Shown here piece after piece: positions 37,805 to 46,516 of a stretch of 64,000 bases of DNA; position 1 is the first letter of the stretch; the number at the start of each line of letters is the position of its first letter. A model generated the notes under the pieces. It was not told where the DNA came from, made no database searches, and saw nothing but the letters and a program-made list of their open reading frames with translations. The stretch is from Rossellomorea marisflavi. GTDB taxonomy: Bacteria; Bacillota; Bacilli; Bacillales; Bacillaceae_B. The DNA lies in contig CP033051.1 in NCBI GenBank assembly GCA_003667865.1, forward strand, positions 3,846,001-3,910,000. Reading direction: 5' to 3'. A program made the position numbers and the translations under genes.

Positions 37805-38119
37805 ATGAGTATATTGGCATTATCAAAAGCTATAAAGTACTTTCATTCATACGGAATTAAATGCGAGGAGAAATTGGTAGAAGAATGGTTGAACAATCCC
37901 TCCACTTCAAAAGATTTGAAGGATAACTTTTGCGAAAAAGACCTTTATGATTTCAATGATTGGTGTAGATGGAAAGGCACTGCATATGAAGAAGGTATAG
38001 ATGATCAAACGAAAATCGCAAGATTATTAGAAGAGATTAGCAGCCTAAAAAATGAAATAGCTGCATTAAAAATAGAAAAGGTAGATTTAGAGGAACAACT
38101 AGGTGTAATGCCCTTCTAG
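37805..38119 (+). CDS. Third, translationally coupled ORF of the IS21 element
   Basis: 104 residues, starting one base after the istB stop with GGAGAG inside the istB end. N-terminal half has YFHSYGIKCEEKLVEEWL and a Trp/Tyr-rich DFNDWCRWKG; the last 40 residues are a predicted coiled coil (ISSLKNEIAALKIEKVDLEE). Not part of canonical IS21. It may contact IstA or IstB, or DNA; I recognise no family. Confidence 0.85.
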   Translation: MSILALSKAIKYFHSYGIKCEEKLVEEWLNNPSTSKDLKDNFCEKDLYDFNDWCRWKGTAYEEGIDDQTKIARLLEEISSLKNEIAALKIEKVDLEEQLGVMPF

Positions 38120-38211
38120 ATAGAACCTCTCCCCCAGTTAAGTTAAGCTGGGGGAAAATAAAAATGTATTAATATCGAAAGTGTACATTCTAAAACGAGC
38201 ATAAATGTACA

Positions 38212-38358
38212 TTTTATCGTTGACATTTATACTTTTCACTTACTTTTATATTATTGTTCTTTCTACCAATAAACCAAAGACAATTAGCCTTCTTAGCTCC
38301 AATGATGATGTGGATTATTTATTACACTTGGATAGGCATCGAAAAAAGAAGGAAATAA
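38212..38358 (+). pseudogene. 3' part of the small membrane-protein gene split by the IS21 element
   Basis: Open after the right end: HLYFSLTFILLFFLP, then QLAFLAPMMMWIIYYTW and IEKRRK to TAA 38356. It would complete the 5' piece at 35620. 38359-38605 has nothing I can support. Confidence 0.5.
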
Positions 38359-38605
38359 GAATCTTATCATAAGTCTATCTAAATCATGGGTTCTTGAAAT
38401 TAACTGTTTTCGTATCATTTGTTTCTTTTTAACTTGTTTCTGCTAGCAAATTGTTCCTTCCATCGCGGTAAAGATACTTTCTTGCACAGAAAGGAAGTCT
38501 GGCCATATAAGTGGAAGGTTCCATTCCAGTGAATCCTGCACACAAGCTCCATTTCACTTTATATTATAATCTTGGTTTAACACTCTTTTGAATGGAGTTA
38601 TATGT

Positions 38606-39043
38606 TCAATTCATTTTTTCTAAGATTACATAATCCTTCGTTTTACTTATAGGTATATCGTATTGATTGGCAAAATCTATTAAGTCATTATAAATCTCCT
38701 TAGGATAGAAATGTACAATACGGAGATTAAAACCCTTGGTTATTTTTATAATCACACATTTCCTCGCCCAACCAACACGCTTAAACCTCATACTAACAAT
38801 TTGATTAGGTTGAACTTCTTTTTTGTATAAATGCAATGAAAATATAAGCACTTCAAAAGATAAGCAACCATCTGCAATCACAAACTTAAATTTAATATAT
38901 AAACTCAAGAAAATGATAGCAATAAGTATTATTCGTAGGAATGTAACTTCTTCTTTATTCAAAAAAAGAATGAATTCTAACATTATAGTCAGCACCAGTA
39001 ATAAACCTAATAAAAATCTTTGTGGTCTTGCATAATAAACCAA
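38606..39043 (-). CDS. Membrane protein with PH-like C-terminal domain
   Basis: About 145 residues: two membrane helices near the start, then a basic soluble domain (VSMRFKRVGWARK) similar in layout to bacterial PH-domain proteins. ATG 39061 lacks a ribosome site because GGAGGT overlaps it; TTG 39043, 11 bases after GGAGG, is more likely. Function unknown. Confidence 0.6.
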   Translation of the reverse strand: MVYYARPQRFLLGLLLVLTIMLEFILFLNKEEVTFLRIILIAIIFLSLYIKFKFVIADGCLSFEVLIFSLHLYKKEVQPNQIVSMRFKRVGWARKCVIIKITKGFNLRIVHFYPKEIYNDLIDFANQYDIPISKTKDYVILEKMN

Positions 39044-39107
39044 ACTATCCCCTACCTCCATTTTAATGAAAATGTTGTTCTAACACTAATTCACGACGCT
39101 AGTACAA

Positions 39108-39155
39108 TAACTTCAACAAAAAAGCGCCAATCCCTTTATTGGATTAACGCAATTC
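39108..39155 (-). terminator. Terminator of the acyl-CoA dehydrogenase gene
   Basis: Stem GCGTTAATCC/GGATTGGCGC with G-U pairs, then TTTTTTGTTGAAG on the minus strand. Shares AACTTCAACAAAAAAGCG with the terminator at 32221. Confidence 0.8.
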
Positions 39156-39217
39156 ACTTAAAATCAGCACCCAAAACAATTACTAAATTGCTGCTTAATA
39201 ATAAATTTTTGAGCTTA

Positions 39218-40891
39218 TCACTGTCCTATACGAGAAACAATTAAGTCAAAATATTTTACTGTTTTCATCTCTTCATCTTTCCAAGCATCTTCTTCCCATG
39301 TTTGCCTAATGAAAACTTCAGCAACTGCTCTTTTTCTACTATTACTATTTCTTATATCTTTTAAAGATATGACACTTTCAAAAATCCTTACCATCAATTC
39401 AGCAATTTTCTTTGAATGAAATGTTTGTGTTTCTTCTGATGCATTGACGACAAAGCTTGTGAGTTCTTCTAATTTTTGTATAGCTAGCTTTATCGGATGA
39501 GCCAACTCATCGCATTCAGGCAATACATTGTCCACTTCAGTATTCATTTGTTCGATAAAAATTTGATGCACCTGAAATTTTTTCATGAGTCTTAGTATCT
39601 CTAATCCTAAAATATTTGCCGTTCCTTCCCATACAGTAAGAACTTGTGCATCACGAAGAAGTCTAGGTAAGACGAAATCCTCAATATATCCGTTACCTCC
39701 ATGTAGTTCTATTGCTTCGTGACAGAAATGAATGGCTTGTTCCGCAGACTCTTTTTTAAGTAGAGCAATAAGTAAGCGTGTCATTACTTTTTGTTGATCG
39801 GAAGCTTGCCCATTGGTTACCCGATCAAATAAATCTACTAAATAAAATACTGCACTTGTTTCCACTTCTTGTTTTACTGCAAGCTTTGTTAGTGTATCTT
39901 TTACCATTGGATAATCAGATAGCTTCTGTCCAAAGGCTTCACGATGAAATGCATAGTTTCTTCCTTCTACATACGCTCTTCTCATAATCCCAATAGATGC
40001 AACTGCATTACACACTCTTGAAAGGTTTAAAGCTTCCATCATATAGTGAATGCCCTTTGATGGATCCCCTACTAAATAGGCTTTTGCTCCATTAAATTCT
40101 ATTTCAGCAGAGGGAACAGCGCGAACCCCTAGTTTATCTTTTAATCTACGGATCTGTATTCCATTTAACTTATCTGAGCCATCTTCATTTCGCCATGGCA
40201 CAGCAAACAGGCTTAACCCTTTTGTACCTGGTTGTGAATTTTCCATTCTAGCGAGTACCATTGTGACACCACACATTCCAGAGTTGGAAGCAAAGTATTT
40301 TTCTCCATAGAGCCGATATTCGTTACCTTCCTTTATGGCTTTCACCACATTTGCACCTACATCTGAACCTCCTTGACGTTCTGTCAGAAAAGTTGCACCT
40401 TCATATAATTCAATTTCTCCTGTCGAAAGAACGTGTGGAAGAAAGCGGTCTTTAACATCTTTATCTGCGTAATGCTCAAGCAGATAAGCAGTAGCCATCG
40501 TTAATGTAACAGGACAGTAAAAACCCGGCTCTGATTGCGATAGTAAATATCCTTGAGCAAAGGAATACACATAATTCCCCATTGTACCTAATTCTGGTAT
40601 TTCCTTGTATATATAGCCAACAATCCCTTTGTTGTATGTTTGTTGAACGGTCTTTTTATAGCCTTCATTCACCCATATTTCGGACACATCTTCTCCAAAA
40701 CGATTGTATTTTATTAATCTCGGTTGTCCTTCTCGGTCTGTATGAGTAGCTCGTTCGTCAATTTCACCTGCGCACAGCTGACCAAATTCATGAAGTTCCT
40801 TATCTGCCCAAGCGAAAAGATTTTCAGGTAAATACTGCTGCACTAATTCTCGAAAATGTAGGTCCTCTTGATAAAAATTTTCAATTTTCAT
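39218..40891 (-). CDS. Acyl-CoA dehydrogenase, AidB-like long form
   Basis: 557 residues, longer than the usual 380-400. FAD/active-site regions: FLTERQGGSDVGANV near 165, YFASNSG near 200, HGGNGYIED near 390, VWEGTANI near 415, then an extra helical C-terminal domain of about 120 residues. This is the AidB/long acyl-CoA dehydrogenase type. ATG 40891 sits six bases after GGGGTGATG. It follows the MerR gene by 31 bases, likely one operon. Substrate unknown. Confidence 0.85.
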   Translation of the reverse strand: MKIENFYQEDLHFRELVQQYLPENLFAWADKELHEFGQLCAGEIDERATHTDREGQPRLIKYNRFGEDVSEIWVNEGYKKTVQQTYNKGIVGYIYKEIPELGTMGNYVYSFAQGYLLSQSEPGFYCPVTLTMATAYLLEHYADKDVKDRFLPHVLSTGEIELYEGATFLTERQGGSDVGANVVKAIKEGNEYRLYGEKYFASNSGMCGVTMVLARMENSQPGTKGLSLFAVPWRNEDGSDKLNGIQIRRLKDKLGVRAVPSAEIEFNGAKAYLVGDPSKGIHYMMEALNLSRVCNAVASIGIMRRAYVEGRNYAFHREAFGQKLSDYPMVKDTLTKLAVKQEVETSAVFYLVDLFDRVTNGQASDQQKVMTRLLIALLKKESAEQAIHFCHEAIELHGGNGYIEDFVLPRLLRDAQVLTVWEGTANILGLEILRLMKKFQVHQIFIEQMNTEVDNVLPECDELAHPIKLAIQKLEELTSFVVNASEETQTFHSKKIAELMVRIFESVISLKDIRNSNSRKRAVAEVFIRQTWEEDAWKDEEMKTVKYFDLIVSRIGQ

Positions 40892-40922
40892 AATCATCAC
40901 CCCAAATTTTCCTATATTCGAA

Positions 40923-41291
40923 TTAATTGTCTAATCTTTTTTGAAAAACACCTATAAGAAGTTCCATTTCTTCTTTCATATTTTGTAGATCCGAAATCCG
41001 TTTACCAATTTCATCAATTCGTGCATTTCCATATTCAATCGTTTTTTCTAACTGCGCTTTACCTGTTGGATCAAGATCAAATAAAAGAATCATCTCCTTA
41101 ATCTCCTCTAAGGAAAAACCAAACTTCTTGCCACGTAAAATTAGTTTAATTCGGGCATAATCTTTACTGGAAAATACTCTTCTTCTTGAAGAGGTTCTTA
41201 TAGGATTTAGCAGCTTTAACTCCTCATAATAACGAATTGTCCTTGTCGATATATGAAATTCTTCTGACAACTGTGAAATTGTATAACTCAT
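40923..41291 (-). CDS. MerR-family regulator of the acyl-CoA dehydrogenase gene
   Basis: 122 residues: MerR winged helix (YTISQLSEEFHISTRTIRYYEEL, 19-residue core near 3-25) then a long dimer helix with an Ile/Glu-rich end. No Cys cluster, so not a metal or redox sensor. Resembles LiuR-like regulators of acyl-CoA catabolism. ATG 41291 preferred to GTG 41300. A palindrome in a 19-bp spacer lies in its own promoter. Confidence 0.85.
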   Translation of the reverse strand: MSYTISQLSEEFHISTRTIRYYEELKLLNPIRTSSRRRVFSSKDYARIKLILRGKKFGFSLEEIKEMILLFDLDPTGKAQLEKTIEYGNARIDEIGKRISDLQNMKEEMELLIGVFQKRLDN

Positions 41292-41328
41292 CTGCACCAC
41301 ACCGTTTTTAGAATTTTATGATAATAAC

Positions 41329-41359
41329 ATTTTATCATTTACGTTAACGTAAATTTCAA
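41329..41359 (-). promoter_or_regulatory. MerR-type promoter with palindromic operator
   Basis: TTGAAA (41354-41359), 19-bp spacer, TAAAAT (41329-41334) on the minus strand; the perfect palindrome TTTACGTTAACGTAAA (41338-41353) fills the spacer. Long spacers with a central palindrome are the MerR-family hallmark. Confidence 0.85.
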
Positions 41360-41392
41360 CATTTTTGTTATTTGTTCTGAACTGAACCAACA

Positions 41393-41436
41393 AAAAGGTC
41401 CGTCCCTCTTAATGGTGATGGAGGGACGGACCTTTT
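41393..41436. terminator. Strong bidirectional hairpin
   Basis: 16-bp perfect stem (AAAAGGTCCGTCCCTC arm) with a 12-base loop, then TTTTATG. No gene converges here; it may insulate the MerR promoter from upstream transcripts. Confidence 0.75.
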
Positions 41437-41574
41437 ATGTAAATTTCCATGCTCTTTGAATCAGTAGGTTATCTTCATTACATGCTTATAATCGATAGCC
41501 TGGACAGAAGAAGTAAATAAATCCTTGCATTTACATTCATCGTCTCCATGATATTACCATCTAGAGTAAAGGGT

Positions 41575-41620
41575 AAAAAAGAATACTGCCTATTAGTAAG
41601 TCCACTTACTAGTAAGGCAG
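41575..41620 (-). terminator. Terminator of the DUF4359 gene
   Basis: 15-bp imperfect stem (CTTACTAATAGGCAG arm at 41586-41600, partner 41605-41620), then TATTCTTTTTT on the minus strand. Confidence 0.8.
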
Positions 41621-41628
41621 CATCCTCA

Positions 41629-41913
41629 TTAAAACGTAATAAACTGCTTAAAAAATCCGATGGTTGTGATAGGCTCTTCTTGTGCAGGGATGTTTGTTTT
41701 ATAAATTGTAAATAAGAGCATATCTTGTTTTTCTGTTGCTGTATTAATTACAGGCTTAGCCAATTCATCTACTCCAACCTTCGTAAACAGTCCTTCTTTT
41801 GCAAACACTTTACTTGAAGCCCATTCTACATACTCATCTTGGCTTGGATTTGTAGAAACTAATGCCAACGCAATGACAACAATACTGACAAGAACTATAT
41901 ATCTCTTCTTCAA
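41629..41913 (-). CDS. DUF4359-type small membrane-anchored protein
   Basis: 94 residues: one N-terminal helix followed by STNPSQDEYVEWAS, the DUF4359 start, then a small extracellular domain. TTG 41913 follows GGGAGGTG by nine bases. Function unknown. Confidence 0.75.
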   Translation of the reverse strand: MKKRYIVLVSIVVIALALVSTNPSQDEYVEWASSKVFAKEGLFTKVGVDELAKPVINTATEKQDMLLFTIYKTNIPAQEEPITTIGFFKQFITF

Positions 41914-42079
41914 AGAATCACACCTCCCTTATTGTTTCTATAAAAGAATTGTAGACAAGGAATCTCAAAAATAATCACTGATCGTGTAGAATTTTAGTAT
42001 TTAATCGATATTATTATCTATTCTGCTTTTAAAAGTTTCTATGAAAATCAATCATTAAAGAGAACGCCTTAACTTATAT

Positions 42080-42115
42080 AAAAAAACTGCAATTAGAAAA
42101 ATATCTAATTGCAGT
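42080..42115 (-). terminator. Terminator overlapping the histidine kinase stop codon
   Basis: 11-bp stem ACTGCAATTAG/CTAATTGCAGT, then a run of seven T on the minus strand. The kinase stop codon (42105-42107) lies inside the stem. Confidence 0.85.
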
Positions 42116-43328
42116 GATCACCAAAAGGTAATTCAATGATAAAAGTTGTTCCACTTTTACAACTTTTAACTTCCATTGTCCCACCGTGGTTTTCAATTAA
42201 TTTACGAGAAAGTGATAAGCCCAGGCCTGTTCCATCATCCTTAGTAGTAAAGAATGGATCGAATATATGAGGAATCATTGAAGGCAGAATTCCTACACCA
42301 TTATCAATAAAAGAAATACACACTCCTTGTTGACTTAAATTTGCATGTATAGAAATGGTAAGTTGGACGTTCTCCTTCTTTGCATAAAGTGCATTTTGAT
42401 AGAGATTTATAAATACTTGAAGCAGCTCTTCGGCATTCACCTTCACAATTTCTTCACGAACTTGATTCTCAATGGAAACAGATAACGTAACATCATGAAG
42501 CAGTGATTCTGTCCGAAGGAATCTTCCGATTTTATCTTCTAATAAGGCTTCTAATGTGAAGGATTCCTTAAGAGCTTGTATCGGTTTTGCAATGGTCAAA
42601 AAGTCTGTAATAATTTTATTAGCACGGTCAATTTCTGGAATTAATAAAGATTGAAAAAGCTTCTGATATTCTGGTTGCATTTCAGATGTAATGTGCTGTA
42701 AATATCCTCGGACAGTAGTAAGAGGGTTTCTCACTTCATGTGCAATCCCTGCAGCAATTCTACCAGCAAGAGCCTGCTTTTCTGCTGTCTTAATTGCATT
42801 TAAGAATTGAAATGTACCAATGATACGAAGAATTTCACCATCTGAATCGCGAATAATATCGGTGTTAAGAATTCCATAATTCCGATCAAGAATTTCTTTG
42901 TTTCGAATTGGTTTTCCTGAATTTAATGTTTGTAGCATAGCAATCTGATCGTCAGGAATTTTGATTAATTCTCGTATATGTCTTCCAACGATCTTTTGCT
43001 GATGGACTTCCAAATCATTAACTGCTTGTTTATTGATGAGTGTAATCTCACCTTTTGAGTTAATAAATGTAATATGGTGTGGTATATAATCAATAATTGG
43101 GGCTAAAAATGCCTCCATTTTCTCAAAAGACACTTCATCATACGTTAACCATGAAAATGAATAATCTTTTTCAATCTCTGAAGGTAATGTCTTCATTGTA
43201 ATGAGATTCTGCTTTTTAGTTAACTCTAATTCATAATGTTTACTTTGAAATTGTAAATCTCCTGGGAGATTCTTAATTAAATCTCTTAGAAACTCATTTT
43301 CTTTCTGTAAATCCTCTAATTTACCCAT
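42105..43328 (-). CDS. Soluble PAS sensor histidine kinase
   Basis: 407 residues without membrane helices. N-terminal coiled coil, PAS domain (about 75-185), HisKA with AHEVRNPLTTVRGY (His near 203) and HATPase_c with NLYQNALYAKK, DNGVGI, DPFFTTK and GTGLGLSLS. The layout is like the cytosolic sporulation kinases of Bacillus. No partner response regulator is nearby, which fits a kinase feeding a phosphorelay. AAAGGG precedes ATG 43328. Confidence 0.9.
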   Translation of the reverse strand: MGKLEDLQKENEFLRDLIKNLPGDLQFQSKHYELELTKKQNLITMKTLPSEIEKDYSFSWLTYDEVSFEKMEAFLAPIIDYIPHHITFINSKGEITLINKQAVNDLEVHQQKIVGRHIRELIKIPDDQIAMLQTLNSGKPIRNKEILDRNYGILNTDIIRDSDGEILRIIGTFQFLNAIKTAEKQALAGRIAAGIAHEVRNPLTTVRGYLQHITSEMQPEYQKLFQSLLIPEIDRANKIITDFLTIAKPIQALKESFTLEALLEDKIGRFLRTESLLHDVTLSVSIENQVREEIVKVNAEELLQVFINLYQNALYAKKENVQLTISIHANLSQQGVCISFIDNGVGILPSMIPHIFDPFFTTKDDGTGLGLSLSRKLIENHGGTMEVKSCKSGTTFIIELPFGDHCN

Positions 43329-43592
43329 TCTAAATCCCTTTCAACTTATGTCTATCATTTACTATACATACTACATTAACAGTTTTCTACCATAAATAAT
43401 CCTACTTCCTTGTTATTCCATAACATACTTTTGTAACCGCCTTCATTTTATCAAAAAACTCTTAAAAAAATCTTAACAAAGTATGAGTCTTATGCTTGAT
43501 ATAATAATAATTGATTGATTCGTGTCGATTTCTATCGTTTTTTGGAAAAAGCCAGGTCCTGGTTAGCAAATTTCATTTGACAGGAGATTCTT

Positions 43593-46508
43593 ATGAACCA
43601 CTCTAGAATCAAAATGTTTATGCTTTGTCTATTAATGACACTAGCATTTCTTGGGAATGTTGGAAATATTGAATTGTTTTTAGGCATTCATTTTATATTT
43701 GGATCCATTTTTATTTTTCTTATCCTTCACTATTACAATACAAAATTAGGAGTTTTAGCAGCACTTCTCTCAGGTATTTATACGGTCTACCTTTGGGACA
43801 ATCTGTTTGGCCTCACTATTCTCTTATTAGAAGCAGGTATTGTAGGGTATTTATATAACCGTCATAAAAGACGGCTTATTTTATGGGATGTTCTTTTTAT
43901 TATTTTTATCGGCATGCCTATATCCATTCTTTTCTCTTATTATTTACTTGGCTTCGATTGGTTAAACACCTTATTAGTTATGTTAAAACAAAGTGTAAAC
44001 ATGCTTCTAAATATATTGATTGCGAACATGTTAATAATCGTAATTGATTCTTTTAAGGTTGTAAAAGGAAGTAGAAGAGTTTCACTTCACGAACTCCTCT
44101 TTAATTTACTATTATTATTTTTCCTTGTCCCACTTGTTACCTCTCTCTTTTACATCGGAAAAGGTGAGATTAGTAAAGTTCAAGATAGCATGAGGAATCA
44201 AATAAAAACGACATATAATGAACTAAATGTTCAGTTTCGTAACTTTTATTTAAACAATGAAAAGCAACTAAACACTATAGCTACACTTCATCCGTTCACA
44301 TCCGATGAATCGACAAAAAGCCTTAACTCAGAAGACTTACTACTGTTACAACAATCGAATGAAAGTATTAAAATTCTCTATGCAACTGATTCTAATGGCG
44401 ATCTATACAAAATTCATTGGGATGATCCTTTATTGAGGCAGCATAACTTGAACTATGACCAAAACGATTTACAGAGCTTTAAAGAACACTGGATTGATCA
44501 AGCACCCCAACCAGTGACATATGTTTCTGATATGTTTCGTGCTGGCCCTAACAATAGGTATTTATTCACAATTAGTGTTCCCTCTATTGAATTCGGTGAA
44601 TTAAAGGGATATATAGTAGCTGCTTACAATCCACTAACGGCTTTTAAAACGATCGTTGAGGGAACTAATGTTAACAATATGAAAATTACCATGATTGACA
44701 GAAATAACAGAGTTCTTGCTACAAACGATGAAGAAAATCAACAATATTACGAAGAGCTAGTCCTAAAAGGGAATGAATTATATGCAAACGACCCTTTAAG
44801 TGTTCAAAAAGAAGAGCATGTATCGTCCTTACAAGAATGGACTGACATGTACTACAGCACTCTCACTACAATTAGCCCAGACATTCCATGGAAGGTTCAT
44901 ATCAGTATTCCGATCAGTGACTTTGAAAACCCATTATATAAGGCTTCAATTAATCTACTACTTACTGTATTCCTATTTGCAGTAATCGCTCTTCTAATCT
45001 CATATCTTGTAGCAAAGTGGATTCAATCAACACTTGTAAAAGTAAACACACTAACAAATAATCTCCCTGAGAAAATTGCTAATAATGAGGAGATTGCTTG
45101 GCCACGAGTTATTATTAAAGAAGTTTCTTCTATAATTGATAACTTTAAACTAACAGAACTTAAGCTACGTAAAATGTTTGATGAAATCGTTGATTCCCAG
45201 AATGAATTGCATTATCTTGCCCATTTTGATCAGCTTACAACACTATATAATCGTAATTATATGATGGAGCGTTTCAATGATTTACTCCTCCAGGATACTC
45301 AATCAAGAATGGCTATTTTATTTATTGATTTAGACCGTTTTAAAATCGTAAACGATACACTCGGACATCATGCAGGAGATCAAGTTCTAACAGAAGTGGC
45401 CAGGAGATTGAAGGAGGTTTGTGATTCTAGCTCCATTATTTCGAGACAAGGTGGAGATGAATTTATTATCTTACTCCCAAGTATTGAGAATGAATGGGAA
45501 ATAGAATTTCAAGCAAATGCAATGATTAAAGTACTTTCAAAACCCTATAACTTATATGGTAATGAGTATCATTTAACTGCAAGTATTGGTATTAGCTTAT
45601 ACCCAAATCATGGGAATGACATTGATACATTGATCAAGTATGCTGATTTGGCGATGTATTCGGTTAAAGACAATGGAAAAGCAAATTATATGTTCTACAC
45701 ATCAACGCTCCAAAGCAATGTTGTATCAAAGGTTACACTTGAAAATGAGCTACGCCATGCCATTGAACGAAATGAGTTAGAACTTTATTATCAACCTCAA
45801 GTAAACTTACAGAATCAGAGAATTACTGGCGTAGAAGCATTAGTTCGCTGGAAACACCCTCTCCATGGGTTCGTTTCTCCAGCAGAATTTATTCCTGTAG
45901 CTGAAGAAACTGGTCAAATCATAGAGATTGGAAATTGGATTCTAAAGAAAGCATGTAAAGATGCACGCTCATGGCAAAAAATGGGGTATAAACCAATTAG
46001 TATGAGTGTTAATATCTCTATGAGACAATTTTTACATGACAATTTACTCCTTTCTGTTCAAGAAGCCTTAAAGGAAAGTAAGTTAAATCCAAAATATCTA
46101 AAGCTAGAAATTACCGAAAGTGTGGCAATGTCTAAACCCGATCAAGTGCTTCAAAAGCTTGAACAGCTCAAAAAGCTAAATATTGAGCTTGCACTTGATG
46201 ATTTCGGAACAGGTTATTCTTCCTTGAATTACTTGAAGAGTCTTCCGGTAGATATTTTAAAAATTGATCGTAGCTTTATTAAGGATATTGACCAAAACGA
46301 TGAAGATATTACGATTGTAAAAGCACTTATTGAGATGGCACATAGCTTTGGCATGACAGTTGTTGCTGAAGGTGTTGAAAAGGAGTGTCAAAAGGACATG
46401 CTAACTGATATTCACTGTGATCTTTTACAGGGTTATGTCTTTAGTAAACCCCTACAAGCACGAGAGCTTTTAAAATTCATTATTGAGAATGAAATTGTAA
46501 CAACGTAA
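43593..46508 (+). CDS. Large membrane GGDEF-EAL protein with extracellular sensor
   Basis: 971 residues: about six N-terminal helices (residues 10-185), a large outside domain of about 265 residues (Cache-like), another helix near 460, a HAMP-like linker, GGDEF (about 545-705, intact RQGGDEF) and EAL (about 715-965, intact EAL, DDFGTGYSSL). Makes or degrades c-di-GMP in response to an outside signal. No I-site. CAGGAG precedes ATG 43593. Second such dual protein in the window. Confidence 0.92.
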   Translation: MNHSRIKMFMLCLLMTLAFLGNVGNIELFLGIHFIFGSIFIFLILHYYNTKLGVLAALLSGIYTVYLWDNLFGLTILLLEAGIVGYLYNRHKRRLILWDVLFIIFIGMPISILFSYYLLGFDWLNTLLVMLKQSVNMLLNILIANMLIIVIDSFKVVKGSRRVSLHELLFNLLLLFFLVPLVTSLFYIGKGEISKVQDSMRNQIKTTYNELNVQFRNFYLNNEKQLNTIATLHPFTSDESTKSLNSEDLLLLQQSNESIKILYATDSNGDLYKIHWDDPLLRQHNLNYDQNDLQSFKEHWIDQAPQPVTYVSDMFRAGPNNRYLFTISVPSIEFGELKGYIVAAYNPLTAFKTIVEGTNVNNMKITMIDRNNRVLATNDEENQQYYEELVLKGNELYANDPLSVQKEEHVSSLQEWTDMYYSTLTTISPDIPWKVHISIPISDFENPLYKASINLLLTVFLFAVIALLISYLVAKWIQSTLVKVNTLTNNLPEKIANNEEIAWPRVIIKEVSSIIDNFKLTELKLRKMFDEIVDSQNELHYLAHFDQLTTLYNRNYMMERFNDLLLQDTQSRMAILFIDLDRFKIVNDTLGHHAGDQVLTEVARRLKEVCDSSSIISRQGGDEFIILLPSIENEWEIEFQANAMIKVLSKPYNLYGNEYHLTASIGISLYPNHGNDIDTLIKYADLAMYSVKDNGKANYMFYTSTLQSNVVSKVTLENELRHAIERNELELYYQPQVNLQNQRITGVEALVRWKHPLHGFVSPAEFIPVAEETGQIIEIGNWILKKACKDARSWQKMGYKPISMSVNISMRQFLHDNLLLSVQEALKESKLNPKYLKLEITESVAMSKPDQVLQKLEQLKKLNIELALDDFGTGYSSLNYLKSLPVDILKIDRSFIKDIDQNDEDITIVKALIEMAHSFGMTVVAEGVEKECQKDMLTDIHCDLLQGYVFSKPLQARELLKFIIENEIVTT

Positions 46509-46516
46509 CATTTATA

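Larger units (their letters stand above)
35681..38213 (+). mobile_element. IS21-family insertion sequence, about 2.53 kb
   Basis: Ends are imperfect inverted repeats of about 40 bp: each begins AATGTACA, then ATGCTCGTTT, then a second ATGTACACTTT about 25 bases in. Such doubled end motifs are typical of IS21. With TG...CA ends the limits would be 35683-38211. It carries istA, istB and a third ORF, all intact. No clear target duplication is visible beside it. A hairpin with arms CCCCCAG/CTGGGGG (38132-38152) lies between ORF3 and the right end. Confidence 0.93.

Noticed and set aside
38131..38153. Hairpin after the IS21 third ORF as a terminator
   Set aside because: The stem is strong, but A-rich rather than T-rich sequence follows on the plus strand.
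43329..43592. Possible riboswitch before the large GGDEF-EAL gene
   Set aside because: A small GCCAGG/CCTGG hairpin is present but no c-di-GMP aptamer core motifs were found.
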